64,000 bases of DNA from Paenibacillus lautus NBRC 15380 (GCF_004000945.1 NZ_BIMF01000011.1:157145-221144), one strand, 5' to 3'; counted from the stretch's first letter, positions 37,905 to 47,046 are shown. The notes: generated from the letters alone by a model not told the origin. Translations and numbers: made by a program.

Positions 37905-38160
37905 CACCCCTCTCGATATATCTGGCAAGCGCAGTCGTTCCGATAAACGTAAGAATCCCGATCAGCAGAATGATATCGAAATAGACGGTTGTCCGGAACA
38001 GCATGCACAGGACAGCGATCATGGACAACAGAATGATTCCGATCGTATCCAGCGACATGATCCGGTCGTTCATGGAAGGTCCCTTGATTAATCGGTACAA
38101 GCAGCCCAGTATTGCAAGCGACAAAATCACCAGAGAGGCAATCAGGATGCTATGGATCAT
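37867..38160 (-). CDS. mrpF: Mrp antiporter subunit F
   Basis: A 97-residue protein with three membrane segments, including the signature PSMNDRIMSLDTIGI after the first helix and a conserved aspartate within the second segment region (YFDIILLIGILTFIGTTALARYI). It overlaps both mrpE (4 bases) and mrpG, indicating tight translational coupling in the operon. Confidence 0.93.
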   Translation of the reverse strand: MIHSILIASLVILSLAILGCLYRLIKGPSMNDRIMSLDTIGIILLSMIAVLCMLFRTTVYFDIILLIGILTFIGTTALARYIERGDVIERTNDESDR

Positions 38161-38642
38161 GTGCGGGTCACCTCCTTGATCGCGCGTTCGAAGGTACCGC
38201 GGATCTGATTCGACAGCTCTTCGACGTCTTCAATATCCATCGCATGAATATACAGCGTCTGACCATCGCGAGACACTTCCAGGGTAAGCGTTCCTGGCGT
38301 CAAGCAGATCAGGCACGATAACACCGTAATTTCCCAGTCGGATTTCAGCTCGGTTGAATAGGCGAAGATGCCGGGACGAACATTCAGCTTCGGTCTTATG
38401 ATCTGTCCGATTACGGTGAAACTCGATTTTAACAGTTCCCTTAGGAACAATAGCAGCAGCAGGATGATGGACCAGAGCTTGCGCAAATAGAAATCGTTCG
38501 GCCAGAAGCGTCGCAGCAGAAAAATCAGCAAGATTCCGATCAGATAGCCGATGATAAATTGCTGGGGGGACCAGTTATTGTTCAAGAACATCCAGACAAC
38601 AGCAATAATGATATTTAACAGGATTTGATGGCCCATATCCAC
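38157..38642 (-). CDS. mrpE: Mrp antiporter subunit E
   Basis: A 161-residue protein with two or three N-terminal membrane segments (NIIIAVVWMFLNNNW, QFIIGYLIGILLIFLLRRFW, LWSIILLLLLFLRELLKSS) followed by a cytoplasmic domain with the family sequence VLSCLICLTPGTLTLEVS. It overlaps mrpD by one base at its start and mrpF at its end. MrpE is needed for full activity and assembly of the complex in Bacillus. Confidence 0.93.
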   Translation of the reverse strand: MDMGHQILLNIIIAVVWMFLNNNWSPQQFIIGYLIGILLIFLLRRFWPNDFYLRKLWSIILLLLLFLRELLKSSFTVIGQIIRPKLNVRPGIFAYSTELKSDWEITVLSCLICLTPGTLTLEVSRDGQTLYIHAMDIEDVEELSNQIRGTFERAIKEVTRT

Positions 38643-40126
38643 TACTCCTTTAATACAGCGTTAATATATAGTGATGGGTCGGATAATACGGCGCCTGCTT
38701 GAGAGGTATAGGAATAAATCCACTCCGAGCCCACCCCAAGGACAATCACCATAACCGTTAGCCCGATAGCTGCCGCATAAGCTGTTCTGTGGATTCTAAC
38801 CGGTTTCGATTCTTGCTGTCCAGGTGATTCGCCCCAGAATGCCCCCATAAACACTTTGATCAGGGAATACAATACCGCCAAACTTGATGCCAGTGCCAGT
38901 CCCGTTAACACATAATGACCCTCGCTCAATCCGCCGCGGACGATAAGTACTTTGCCTAGGAATCCGCTAAGCGGCGGGATGCCGACCAGCGCCAGGGCAA
39001 CGATAAAGAACATCCATCCCACCAAGGGATGGCGCTTCATCAGTCCGCCCATATCGCTCAGCTTGTTCGTGCCTGCACTAGCCATGATGATACCGCCTAG
39101 AATAAAGAGCAGTGCCTTTGCAATCATGTCATGCATCAAGTAGAATACGGCTCCGTTCAAGGAGTCGGAGGAGGCCACCGCCACACCAAAGGCGATGAAG
39201 CCGACACTGATGATGATATTGTAATTCAGAATGCGTCCGAGATCCTTATACGCAACCGCGCCCAAACTGCCCAGAATCATCGTTGCCGCGGCCATCCAGC
39301 CGATGACGACATGGATGCCGCCGGTGTCGTGATGGAAGATCAGCGTAAAGGTTCGGATAATCGCATATAACCCAACCTTCGTAAGCAGGGCGCCGAACAA
39401 AGCCGTAACGGCTGCCGGAGGTGCGCTGTAGGAGCCAGGCAGCCAGAAGAACAGGAACAAGCCCGCCTTCAAGGCGAATACAATCAGGAACAACAGACCG
39501 ATGACCGACAAAATCCCATCCTGCTGTACTTCTGCTACGCGCAGGGATAGATGCGCCATATTCAGCGTGCCGACCGTTCCGTACAAATAAGCAACGGCTG
39601 CAACAAACAAGGTGGATGAAATAATATTAATCAGCATGTACTTCAGGGTTTCTCTCAGCTGACGCTTGGTACCGCCCAGTACGATCAAGGCGTAGGAAGC
39701 GATCAGCATGACCTCAAAACAGACAAACAGGTTAAACAGATCCCCTGTCAGGAACGATCCGATCACGCCGGCCAGCAAAAATTGAAAAAAGGCATAAAAG
39801 TAATGCTTCTCTCTCTCTTCCCCGATACTCCGAAAGGAATAGAACAGACAGGCAGCCGCCACAATCAACGTCGTAAGCACCAGCAGCGCCGCGAGCATAT
39901 CGGCTACAAACACGATCCCATACGGCGGCAGCCATCCGCCCATATAAAGCGTCTGAATGCCTTCGTGATTTACCTGATTCACAATGAACAACGCCACAAG
40001 CAGGTTTAGTATGACACTGACCACACTGATCCAGCGCTGTGCGCGGACGTACTTGGAGCAGAAAATAAGAATAACGGCCGTAACCAGCGGAATAAGGAGG
40101 GGCAGAACAATCACATTATTCATCAT
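38642..40126 (-). CDS. mrpD: Mrp antiporter subunit D
   Basis: A 494-residue polytopic protein of the proton-translocating NuoM/N type, with about 14 membrane segments. Visible family signatures are FQFLLAGVIGSFLTGDLFNLFVCFEVMLIASY and the lysine-containing segment ALKAGLFLFFWLPGSY, where conserved Lys and Glu carry protons. It overlaps mrpC at its start. Sequence length matches B. subtilis MrpD. Confidence 0.95.
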   Translation of the reverse strand: MMNNVIVLPLLIPLVTAVILIFCSKYVRAQRWISVVSVILNLLVALFIVNQVNHEGIQTLYMGGWLPPYGIVFVADMLAALLVLTTLIVAAACLFYSFRSIGEEREKHYFYAFFQFLLAGVIGSFLTGDLFNLFVCFEVMLIASYALIVLGGTKRQLRETLKYMLINIISSTLFVAAVAYLYGTVGTLNMAHLSLRVAEVQQDGILSVIGLLFLIVFALKAGLFLFFWLPGSYSAPPAAVTALFGALLTKVGLYAIIRTFTLIFHHDTGGIHVVIGWMAAATMILGSLGAVAYKDLGRILNYNIIISVGFIAFGVAVASSDSLNGAVFYLMHDMIAKALLFILGGIIMASAGTNKLSDMGGLMKRHPLVGWMFFIVALALVGIPPLSGFLGKVLIVRGGLSEGHYVLTGLALASSLAVLYSLIKVFMGAFWGESPGQQESKPVRIHRTAYAAAIGLTVMVIVLGVGSEWIYSYTSQAGAVLSDPSLYINAVLKE

Positions 40127-40454
40127 CCATCCCCCTTAGCTCCTCCATGTTGTCCGTGCCCAAGCGTTGATACGCTTTATACGCCAGTACGAAGAAGAAC
40201 GATGTGACGCCAAAGCTAATGACAATGGATGTCAGAATCAACGCTTGTGGAACCGGGTCAACGTAAGAGGAAGCCTTCTCGCCAAGCAGCGGAGCAGCAC
40301 CGGTCTTCAGCCGCGACATGGTAAGCAGCAGTAGATGGACCCCATGGGTTAACAGTGAAGTACCGAGAATAATCCGCAGCAAGCTTTTGGATAAGATCTG
40401 GTATATCCCAACCGCAAATATGATCCCGATGGCAAGCGACATATATAGTTCCAT
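40116..40454 (-). CDS. mrpC: Mrp antiporter subunit C
   Basis: A 112-residue NuoK-like protein with three membrane segments. Typical features are GTSLLTHGVHLLLLTM, the following short loop with PLLGEKASSYVDPVPQALILTSIVISFG, and the third helix SFFFVLAYKAYQRL. It starts two bases after the mrpAB stop and overlaps mrpD. Confidence 0.95.
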   Translation of the reverse strand: MELYMSLAIGIIFAVGIYQILSKSLLRIILGTSLLTHGVHLLLLTMSRLKTGAAPLLGEKASSYVDPVPQALILTSIVISFGVTSFFFVLAYKAYQRLGTDNMEELRGMDDE

Positions 40455-40456
40455 GG

Positions 40457-43315
40457 TCAGTTATCCCTCCCAATCGAATTGATGATGGTTATCGTCACGC
40501 CAACGACGGCCAAATAGACGCCGAGGTCGAAGAGAACCGCAGTAGCCAGCTCGGTTTCCCCGAGCAATGGCAGGTTGAAGTAACCGAAGGAATGACTTAA
40601 GAACGGTGCATCAAAGGCAAAAGAGCCGATCCCCGTAAGCAGTGCGATGGCAAGCCCCGCCGCCGTAACCTTTCGGAACTCGAAGGGCACGATCTTTCGG
40701 GTCATATCCATGCCGAAAGCCATCGATAACAGAACCAGTGCGGCAGCAGTCATCAGCCCTCCGATAAATCCGCCGCCCGGCTCATGATGTCCCGAGTTGA
40801 ACAGGAACCAGGAGAAGGTTACCACGATAAAGATAACCACCTTGGATATGGTTCGAAGAATGACATCATTGCTGTTGGGCAGATATGCCCCTTCATAACG
40901 ATCCCGCTCACCCAGAATGCCTTCACCCAAATCGATTTTGATCAAAGCATATATCCCAAGGGATGCAATGCCAAGAACCGTAATTTCAAGCAAGGTATCG
41001 AATCCGCGGAAGTCCACCAGAATGACATTGACGATATTTTTACCGCCGGCCGAGTGGTAGCTCTCTTTAATGAAGTAATCCGCGATGGAGTCGAAGGTTC
41101 TGCCGCTGCTTGCTGCCAGCGCGATCAACGTCACGACAGCACCGACGCCTACCGATATGAGCAGATTTCTCCACTTCAGGCTCATTGGCACCTTCTCCCG
41201 CTTCAGCTTCGGCAGATGATAGAAACAGAGCAGGAACAGCATGACGGATACCGTCTCGACGACCATCTGAGTCAACGCCAAATCCGGAGCCCGGAACAGA
41301 ACGAAGAACAAGGTCACCATGTAGCCGGCAGCACCGGTTAATATGATCGCCATCAGTCGCGTCTGGACGAACGGCAGCGCAATGACCGGGATCACCAGGC
41401 CGAGGATGGCAACGGCCTCATAGAAGGACATCGGTGCGTAGTCCGTCATATCAAATCCAATATGATCGACCAGCAGAAGTCCCCCGCCAAGAACGGCAAT
41501 GAAAAACACAAAAATATAAATCACGTAATGACGGAGCGAGCCTGTCATGTAGGTTGAGGTCAGCGTTTCGCCGCCTCTTTCGAGGGCCCGCAATCCCCCG
41601 TCATACAGCTTGTTCAATGTCAATCGCTTCGTTAGCGATGTATTCAATATACGTGCTCTGCCGTGAAGCTTATAGAGAACGGTTCCGAGAACAATGATGC
41701 CGATGGTCATAAAAATCTCCGTTGTCCAGCCGTGCCACATCTCGATATGCACGTGAAAACGATCTTCTGCTGCGAGCAGCCCTGGATGAATCGCGGCCAT
41801 CGCCGGTTCGATGAGTGCATGGGACAGCAGGTTCGGAAACAGACCGAACACGATGGCGAGCGATGCCAGAATGACCGGAGGAATCAGCATCCCCAGCGGT
41901 GCTTCGTGCGGCTTCTTCTCCAGTTTTTCAGGCTGGAAGCGTCCGGTGAAGGTTTTGAAGACCAGGATCATGCTGTACAGGAACGTAAACACACTGGCGA
42001 TCCAGGCAACGACCGGGATCAGCACGCCCCAGGTCTCGGCATTCCAGAAATTCATGCGAGACGCTTGTACGACCGCCGTAAAGAACATCTCTTTACTTAG
42101 GAATCCGTTGAACGGAGGCAGACCGGCCATGGAAAAAGCTCCAATGACGGCCACGGTAAACGTGATTGGCATGAGCGACATCAGACCGCCGAGTTTCCGC
42201 AGATCCCGTGTGCCCGTCTCATGATCCACGATGCCAACGACCATAAACAAAGCGCCCTTGAATATCGCATGGTTCATCAGATGGAAGATGGCTGCCGTCG
42301 TCGCTTTGGTGTAGAGCAGCGTGTCCACGCCGCCTCCATAATAAGCTGCGGCAGAGCCAAGACCGAGCAAACTCATGATCAGCCCCAATTGGCTGATGGT
42401 GGAGAATGCCAGCAGTGCTTTCAGGTCCGTCTGCTTGATCGCACGGATCGAAGCGTAGATCAGCGTGGTCAAGCCCGTAATCGCAATGATCCAGAACCAG
42501 GAAGCTTGCCCGGCAAACACCGGGCTAAACCTGGCAACCAGATAGATTCCGGCCTTAACCATCGTAGCGGAGTGCAGATAAGCACTAACCGGAGTCGGTG
42601 CTTCCATCGCATCCGGCAGCCAGATATGGAATGGGAACTGCGCGGATTTGGTGAATGCCCCCAGCAGGATCAGAATCATGGCCGGAATAAACAGCGCGTC
42701 TCCGGCAATGCCCCCCACATTCGCCACGATCTCCCGCACGCTGAAGGTACCTGTCATGATGTACAAAAGGATAAACCCTGCGAACATGGCAAGTCCGCCA
42801 AACACGGTAATCAGCATGGATTTTAATGCTCCGTATCTGGAGCGGTCCCGATGATGCCAGAATGCAATCAGCAGGAATGACGAAATACTTGTCAGTTCCC
42901 AGAAGCCGTATAGCACCATCAGGTTATCGGAGAGCACAACCCCAAGCATGGCGCCCATAAACAGAAGCAGATAAATGTAGAATTTGTGGACCGCTTCCTT
43001 GTTCTTATCCATGTAGAAGATGGAGTACAGTACAACGAGTGAACCAATACCGGATATTAAAAGTGCAAAAATTAAACTTAATCCATCCAAATAAACGGTA
43101 AAGTTTATTCCCACGCTTGGAATCCATTCCAGGACAGCTTGAAGCTGTTCACCTCCCTGAATGGTTGGGATAAGCCTTAAAAAATAGGCGAACAGGACAA
43201 CCGGTACCGGCAAAATGACCCATCCGGTGTGGACACGGCCAATGAGCTTGTAGGTCAGCATAACCACAAGCGCTACAATAAAAGGTGCCATTACGGCGAT
43301 GTGCAGCCAAGACAA
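40457..43315 (-). CDS. mrpA: Mrp antiporter fused subunits A and B
   Basis: A 952-residue protein and the first gene of the mrp operon. Residues 1 to about 800 are the NuoL-like MrpA (FMGAMLGVVLSDNLMVLYGFWELTSISSF; LPDAMEAPTPVSAYLHSATMVKAG), including its C-terminal extension (FVLFRAPDLALTQMVVETVSVMLFL). Residues from about 815 to the end match MrpB (FSWFLFNSGHHEPGGGFIGGL; LFDLGVYLAVVGVTITIINSIG). In B. subtilis MrpA (about 800 residues) and MrpB (about 140) are separate, so this is a natural fusion with no stop between them. The start is TTG at 43315 with GGAGGAG six bases upstream. Confidence 0.93.
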   Translation of the reverse strand: MSWLHIAVMAPFIVALVVMLTYKLIGRVHTGWVILPVPVVLFAYFLRLIPTIQGGEQLQAVLEWIPSVGINFTVYLDGLSLIFALLISGIGSLVVLYSIFYMDKNKEAVHKFYIYLLLFMGAMLGVVLSDNLMVLYGFWELTSISSFLLIAFWHHRDRSRYGALKSMLITVFGGLAMFAGFILLYIMTGTFSVREIVANVGGIAGDALFIPAMILILLGAFTKSAQFPFHIWLPDAMEAPTPVSAYLHSATMVKAGIYLVARFSPVFAGQASWFWIIAITGLTTLIYASIRAIKQTDLKALLAFSTISQLGLIMSLLGLGSAAAYYGGGVDTLLYTKATTAAIFHLMNHAIFKGALFMVVGIVDHETGTRDLRKLGGLMSLMPITFTVAVIGAFSMAGLPPFNGFLSKEMFFTAVVQASRMNFWNAETWGVLIPVVAWIASVFTFLYSMILVFKTFTGRFQPEKLEKKPHEAPLGMLIPPVILASLAIVFGLFPNLLSHALIEPAMAAIHPGLLAAEDRFHVHIEMWHGWTTEIFMTIGIIVLGTVLYKLHGRARILNTSLTKRLTLNKLYDGGLRALERGGETLTSTYMTGSLRHYVIYIFVFFIAVLGGGLLLVDHIGFDMTDYAPMSFYEAVAILGLVIPVIALPFVQTRLMAIILTGAAGYMVTLFFVLFRAPDLALTQMVVETVSVMLFLLCFYHLPKLKREKVPMSLKWRNLLISVGVGAVVTLIALAASSGRTFDSIADYFIKESYHSAGGKNIVNVILVDFRGFDTLLEITVLGIASLGIYALIKIDLGEGILGERDRYEGAYLPNSNDVILRTISKVVIFIVVTFSWFLFNSGHHEPGGGFIGGLMTAAALVLLSMAFGMDMTRKIVPFEFRKVTAAGLAIALLTGIGSFAFDAPFLSHSFGYFNLPLLGETELATAVLFDLGVYLAVVGVTITIINSIGRDN

Positions 43316-43556
43316 AGTCTACTCCTCCTATAGTCCGATTTTTCCTTCATTAGTAGTATTTCCCCATTATTTAGGCATAAGTCCAAAAAAACACAAAAAG
43401 AGCCCGTTGATGGCAGGCTCCTCCAGGTAAAACCATATGGTATTTTTTCGAATCACACTGAAAATCAGTATATCTTGAGATCAAAGCTTTGTCAAAGGTA
43501 TCTTGGAATGAAAAGAGGTCCATTGGGAAATCACTGTATGTAAAGGAGTGGTTCCC

Positions 43557-43778
43557 ATGATGATCAAAAAAGCGGCTGTTTGCGCTTTCATCTTTCTCGT
43601 GGTATTGGCGGCGGCCATCGTGACCCATATTCGCACACAGCCTGCCTACCGACAGGATAACCAGCCAAACGGCGTATATCAAATGCAGAATTCCCAAGGT
43701 GGATCTCCCTGGTTCTCTCCCCGGGAATATGTGAAAATCATTCGCATATCACCCGACCCCTTACCGGATCAGCCATAA
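43557..43778 (+). CDS. Small membrane-anchored or secreted protein of unknown function
   Basis: A 73-residue protein with one N-terminal hydrophobic helix (AAVCAFIFLVVLAAAIVTHI) after a short MIKK basic start, then a polar tail with PWFSPREYVKII. This layout suggests a single-pass membrane protein or uncleaved signal anchor. AAAGGAG lies before the ATG; the first of two adjacent ATGs (43557) is used. It is convergent with the DedA gene, with no terminator between them, and divergent from the mrp operon. Not recognised as a named family. Confidence 0.55.
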   Translation: MMIKKAAVCAFIFLVVLAAAIVTHIRTQPAYRQDNQPNGVYQMQNSQGGSPWFSPREYVKIIRISPDPLPDQP

Positions 43779-43796
43779 CCCCTGGATCAGCATCGT

Positions 43797-44426
43797 TTAT
43801 CCGTGAATTTGGATTTCGGTATTCTCCTCTTTGCTTCGTTTATTTCTTCGTATCAACCACGAAATGATCAGGATGACGGCCAACACCGCAACAATTCCCG
43901 CTGCATAGTATCCGTACCGGTTAATCAGTACTCCAATATGATCGACGACCTGATCGCCGACAAACATGCCCAAAGAGAAATAACCGATGGTCCATACAAA
44001 GGACGCGGAATACGAATACATCGCAAATCGGCGATACGGCATCCCTTTCATGCCTACCGCATACGGAGTAACGTTACGCAAGATGGGCAAAAAGGCGCTG
44101 ATGCATATGGCGTAATTGCCATATTGGCGGGTCAACCGTTCGGATACATCGAGAAACTGGCGTATCTTCGACTTTTCCCCTACTCGGTTTAACAGCTTGC
44201 TCGCGGTAAAGCGGCTAAGCATGTAACCTACCGTCGATCCCGAGCACACGCCAAGAAACGTCATGATAAAAGACGGAAACGGCGTTAAAATTTCGGATGC
44301 CGCTAACGCTCCGCCTGTCATTGCCACGACTTCATTAGGCACAGGAAGACCGACCAATCCAAGGCACAATACGAGGAATAATGCATAGTGCCCGATCTGT
44401 TCAATAAAATCTAATAGCGTATCCAC
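43797..44426 (-). CDS. DedA-family membrane protein
   Basis: A 209-residue protein of the DedA/SNARE-associated (VTT) superfamily. Signatures include GLPVPNEVVAMTGGALA (re-entrant region) and the later segment ISAFLPILRNVTPYAVGMKGM, where DedA proteins have a conserved Arg. About five membrane segments are followed by a basic cytoplasmic tail (RRNKRSKEE). DedA proteins move undecaprenyl phosphate or other phospholipids across the membrane. The gene is convergent with the small protein gene. Confidence 0.92.
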   Translation of the reverse strand: MDTLLDFIEQIGHYALFLVLCLGLVGLPVPNEVVAMTGGALAASEILTPFPSFIMTFLGVCSGSTVGYMLSRFTASKLLNRVGEKSKIRQFLDVSERLTRQYGNYAICISAFLPILRNVTPYAVGMKGMPYRRFAMYSYSASFVWTIGYFSLGMFVGDQVVDHIGVLINRYGYYAAGIVAVLAVILIISWLIRRNKRSKEENTEIQIHG

Positions 44427-44550
44427 CCCTGTCCCCCTAATCCGTCCCTAGAATATAGTATCAGCTTATATGACAACGTGGCTTTCGCAAACGTGCTGTA
44501 GGCGAGGATATGAACTGGACCTGAGACCAGTTTTATTATGGATCATGCCA

Positions 44551-44826
44551 TTAGAGATTTTTAAATGCCGATATGAAAGAACCCGGATCATCCTTCACCG
44601 TGTACGAATACACGCCTTGCTGGGTGTGCAAGTATAAGAAACCACCGCCGTCTCCCATCGGCCGATACGACAGGTCAAACACCTGCTTAATCGGGAACTC
44701 CCGGTATTTCGTTACGATTCGATCCTCGTACAGGAACATCTCCCGCCCCTGCTCTTCCGTTCGTTGTTCGATGCCATCCACAACTCGGTTGATTTTGTAG
44801 TACGGCTGTACGGCTACCCAATTCAC
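44551..44826 (-). CDS. Small soluble protein of unknown function
   Basis: A 91-residue protein starting with GTG at 44826 behind AAGGAGGGAGCTT. It is predominantly beta-strand-like (VAVQPYYKINRVVDGIE ... EDRIVTKYREFPIKQVFDLSYRPMG ... GGFLYLHTQQGVYSYTV), with several Gly residues, resembling a small PH-like or beta-barrel domain. Only a possibly non-native N-terminal extension exists upstream in the frame, without a ribosome binding site. It follows a 67-residue membrane protein gene by 28 bases and may be in its operon. No function can be assigned. Confidence 0.7.
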   Translation of the reverse strand: MNWVAVQPYYKINRVVDGIEQRTEEQGREMFLYEDRIVTKYREFPIKQVFDLSYRPMGDGGGFLYLHTQQGVYSYTVKDDPGSFISAFKNL

Positions 44827-44854
44827 AAGCTCCCTCCTTGCTGTCTTTACTTTT

Positions 44855-45058
44855 TTATTTGGAAGATCGCACTTCCCCCTTCTTCTTTCTGCGGCTCTTG
44901 ATTCGTTCCAGCAGCTCCAGCGCCCCGATAAATAGTACGAATACCACGAAGAGCGCAATCGCCCGGCCAGGCTCGATCAGACCGGTAATAGATGCAACGA
45001 TGCCGGTAATGCCTACAATAATAATACCTAATACGGATAGTTTCCAACCTGTTAACAT
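44855..45058 (-). CDS. Small two-helix membrane protein of unknown function
   Basis: A 67-residue protein with two hydrophobic segments (LSVLGIIIVGITGIVASITG and ALFVVFVLFIGALELL) and a strongly basic C-terminal tail (RIKSRRKKKGEV). ATG at 45058 has AGGAG at eight bases upstream. It is followed by the GTG-start gene at 44826. Unrecognised. Confidence 0.7.
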   Translation of the reverse strand: MLTGWKLSVLGIIIVGITGIVASITGLIEPGRAIALFVVFVLFIGALELLERIKSRRKKKGEVRSSK

Positions 45059-45282
45059 ATGTATGCTCCTAAAGTAAACGTAATTGCCATCCATCAAGAT
45101 CATATCTACATGAAAAAAATACGCTAGACACACACGGAATGTATCATAAAGAAGCACCCATGTTCAAGTTATAATCGATTCTCCAATTTCAATTGCCAAC
45201 ACTCATGACATTTGCAATAATTTACTCAGGAGAGAAATTATAAGCCTACCTCCGAACACTAAAAAGACAGGAGGAACATGTT

Positions 45283-46326
45283 ATGAACTCAACAACCTGG
45301 ATGCTGATTATTTTATTCATTGCGGTGGATGTATGGATTATTTCTTTTTTCGTGAAACGCTCGTTACGCAGACGCAGCGGACAGCAGCTACCTAAAGGCA
45401 ATAAGCTTGGCCTCGGGAAGATACCCGAGCTGCCGCCGATCGTCAAAGCTGGAAGCCCGGCGAGTGAGCTTGTCGGGAGACTGGAAGCTGCGCTGCCCTA
45501 CACCTATCAGAACATGCTAAAGCAGCGAGTGATGAGTGAGCATCCGAATCTGTCCGAACAGGAGTATGAATGGAGATGGCAGGAGCTCAAACGGTTCTTC
45601 ATCATGTGCGCCGTGCTGGATCGTGTCCCGATGTTCAGCAAAGACGTGGATGAAGTATGGCATGAAATGCTGATGTATACATACGAGTACCAACAATTCT
45701 CGGAACGCTTTCTTGGTAAAATGCTTCACCACGCCCCAAACACCGGAAGCGAACATGTACCGATTCCGAATGAACGCGCGTGGTTTGATACGGTATATGT
45801 ACAATTATTCGGCTGGCATGAATGCAGCGCCAAACTATGGGGAACCTTCTTCCGCGTCCCGCTGCCGCGAGAAGAGCTGGAGGTCTGCACTTCCCGCCAT
45901 TTCACCGTGAATCATGGACAGAAGCGCTTTAATGCCTGGACCTATGAAAAGATCCCTGCAGCGCGTACGGCCATTGATGCTATCATCCAGGATCTGCAGG
46001 ATCGGGTTCGAACCGCCCAAGAAGAGCCGGCGCGTCATGAGAAGCTGGTCCATTTCCGAAATAGCGATGTGCTCCTGGCAGCGGCCGTCTATTTTGCCTG
46101 GAACGCACCGGAACAATTTGGTGACCATATGATCCCTGATGAGCGCGAGCTTCATAAAAACAACAGCAGCTCCTCCTGTACCTACGCTTCGGCATGCGGG
46201 TCCGGCGGATCGGATTCGGGTGATGGGTCCTCAGGCGATGGATCCGGATCCTCTTGCAGCAGTGGTTCATCCTGCAGCAGTGGGTCCTCTTGCGGAAGTG
46301 GCTGCGGGGGCGGCTGCAGCAGCTAA
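45283..46326 (+). CDS. Glycine-rich-domain-like (DUF1399-type) protein with a Cys/Ser/Gly-rich tail
   Basis: A 347-residue protein. Residues 4-24 are a membrane helix (TWMLIILFIAVDVWIISFFV) followed by basic RSLRRRSG, so it is anchored with its bulk probably in the cytoplasm. In the middle DVDEVWHEMLMYTYEYQQF resembles the DVDxVWHxHxL motif of glycine-rich-domain (DUF1399) proteins. The last 45 residues are almost only Ser, Gly, Cys and Asp (SSSSC, GSSCSSGSSC, SGCGGGCSS), a tail seen on some uncharacterised membrane proteins. It is transcribed alone, with a good ribosome binding site (GACAGGAGGAAC) and a terminator at 46374. Function unknown; metal or thiol chemistry is only a guess from the cysteines. 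Confidence 0.8.
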   Translation: MNSTTWMLIILFIAVDVWIISFFVKRSLRRRSGQQLPKGNKLGLGKIPELPPIVKAGSPASELVGRLEAALPYTYQNMLKQRVMSEHPNLSEQEYEWRWQELKRFFIMCAVLDRVPMFSKDVDEVWHEMLMYTYEYQQFSERFLGKMLHHAPNTGSEHVPIPNERAWFDTVYVQLFGWHECSAKLWGTFFRVPLPREELEVCTSRHFTVNHGQKRFNAWTYEKIPAARTAIDAIIQDLQDRVRTAQEEPARHEKLVHFRNSDVLLAAAVYFAWNAPEQFGDHMIPDERELHKNNSSSSCTYASACGSGGSDSGDGSSGDGSGSSCSSGSSCSSGSSCGSGCGGGCSS

Positions 46327-46373
46327 GCTGCAAACTTAACAAGGAACGCCTGCTTATTAATGAACAGAACATA

Positions 46374-46404
46374 AAGCATGGGCCCAGATTTCAGGCCCAT
46401 GCTT
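46374..46404 (+). terminator. Terminator after the Cys-rich-tail gene
   Basis: AAGCATGGGCCC pairs with GGCCCATGCTT around an eight-base loop. The T-tract is short (TTATC). Confidence 0.65.
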
Positions 46405-46504
46405 ATCCCGAGACGAAAATAACAAACGGTCATAGCAAATTTACTTGCTCAGTTACGCATAAGCCATATGTCCGGAAAACACCCTGCATCTCCAACTAAA
46501 ATAA

Positions 46505-46545
46505 AGAAGCACCTGAACCCATTCATCGAAGGTTCAGGTGCTTCT
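46505..46545. terminator. Terminator of the minus-strand membrane-protein gene
   Basis: AGAAGCACCTGAACC pairs perfectly with GGTTCAGGTGCTTCT (15 bp) around an 11-base loop. It serves the minus-strand gene ending at 46570; on that strand it is followed by TTATTTTA. Confidence 0.8.
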
Positions 46546-46569
46546 ATTCTTTGATATAAACTCGGCATA

Positions 46570-47046
46570 TTAATTGTTAGATGAGAGAACCAAACCGGAA
46601 CGGGTTTGCGGTCCGACCTTACGCACGGAAATCTGGTTCCGCTCGGCCCAACGCGTAAGACTCCGAATCCCATCGCAATTTTTCTCTTCAAATTTAAAGC
46701 AGCAATACATTGGATTCACGTTCTTGTCCTTGAGGTTTATTTGGAATGCGGCTTTATGGCATCCGGAAACCTTGATCTCACGTATCTGGTCCGCATGAAT
46801 CTCTACGCCATTGATTGTAATCGTATCCGAAGTCTCCTGAATATTCACTTCCCGTTTCACCAATCGGGCATACCCTTCAATAGCTAGTGCCGCAACAACA
46901 ACGACGTTCACCGCCATCTGCATATAGAATAGGACAGGATAGGAATATTCGGTCAAGGTCGCTACCTGGAACAGGATAATGCTAATGACAAAGGAAAATA
47001 AAATAACGTCTTTCATTCTTGTAGAGTAATGGATCGCGTATTTCAT
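46570..47046 (-). CDS. Membrane protein of unknown function
   Basis: A 158-residue protein with two membrane segments near the N-terminus (VILFSFVISIILFQVATL and PVLFYMQMAVNVVVVAALAI), then a cytoplasmic domain of about 95 residues with beta-strand-like sequence (DTITINGVEIHADQIREIKVSG) resembling bacterial PH-like domains found behind two-helix anchors. Two cysteines (CC) occur in MYCCFKFEEKNC. GGAG precedes the ATG by nine bases. It has its own extended -10 promoter at 47097 and a strong terminator. Unrecognised by name. Confidence 0.75.
   Translation of the reverse strand: MKYAIHYSTRMKDVILFSFVISIILFQVATLTEYSYPVLFYMQMAVNVVVVAALAIEGYARLVKREVNIQETSDTITINGVEIHADQIREIKVSGCHKAAFQINLKDKNVNPMYCCFKFEEKNCDGIRSLTRWAERNQISVRKVGPQTRSGLVLSSNN

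Noticed and set aside
40784..42826. Plus-strand frames of 130-200 codons opposite mrpA
   Set aside because: They are antisense to a well-matched membrane protein with no ribosome binding site and composition of a shadow frame (Asp/Gln/His rich).
43400..43420. GAGCC/GGCTC hairpin near 43400 as a terminator
   Set aside because: It lies in a divergent region upstream of both genes; only a 5-bp stem and no gene ends there, so it is not claimed.
44827..44958. N-terminal extension of the small GTG-start gene
   Set aside because: The added residues are Ser/Trp/Arg-rich, overlap the preceding gene's end and lack a ribosome binding site.
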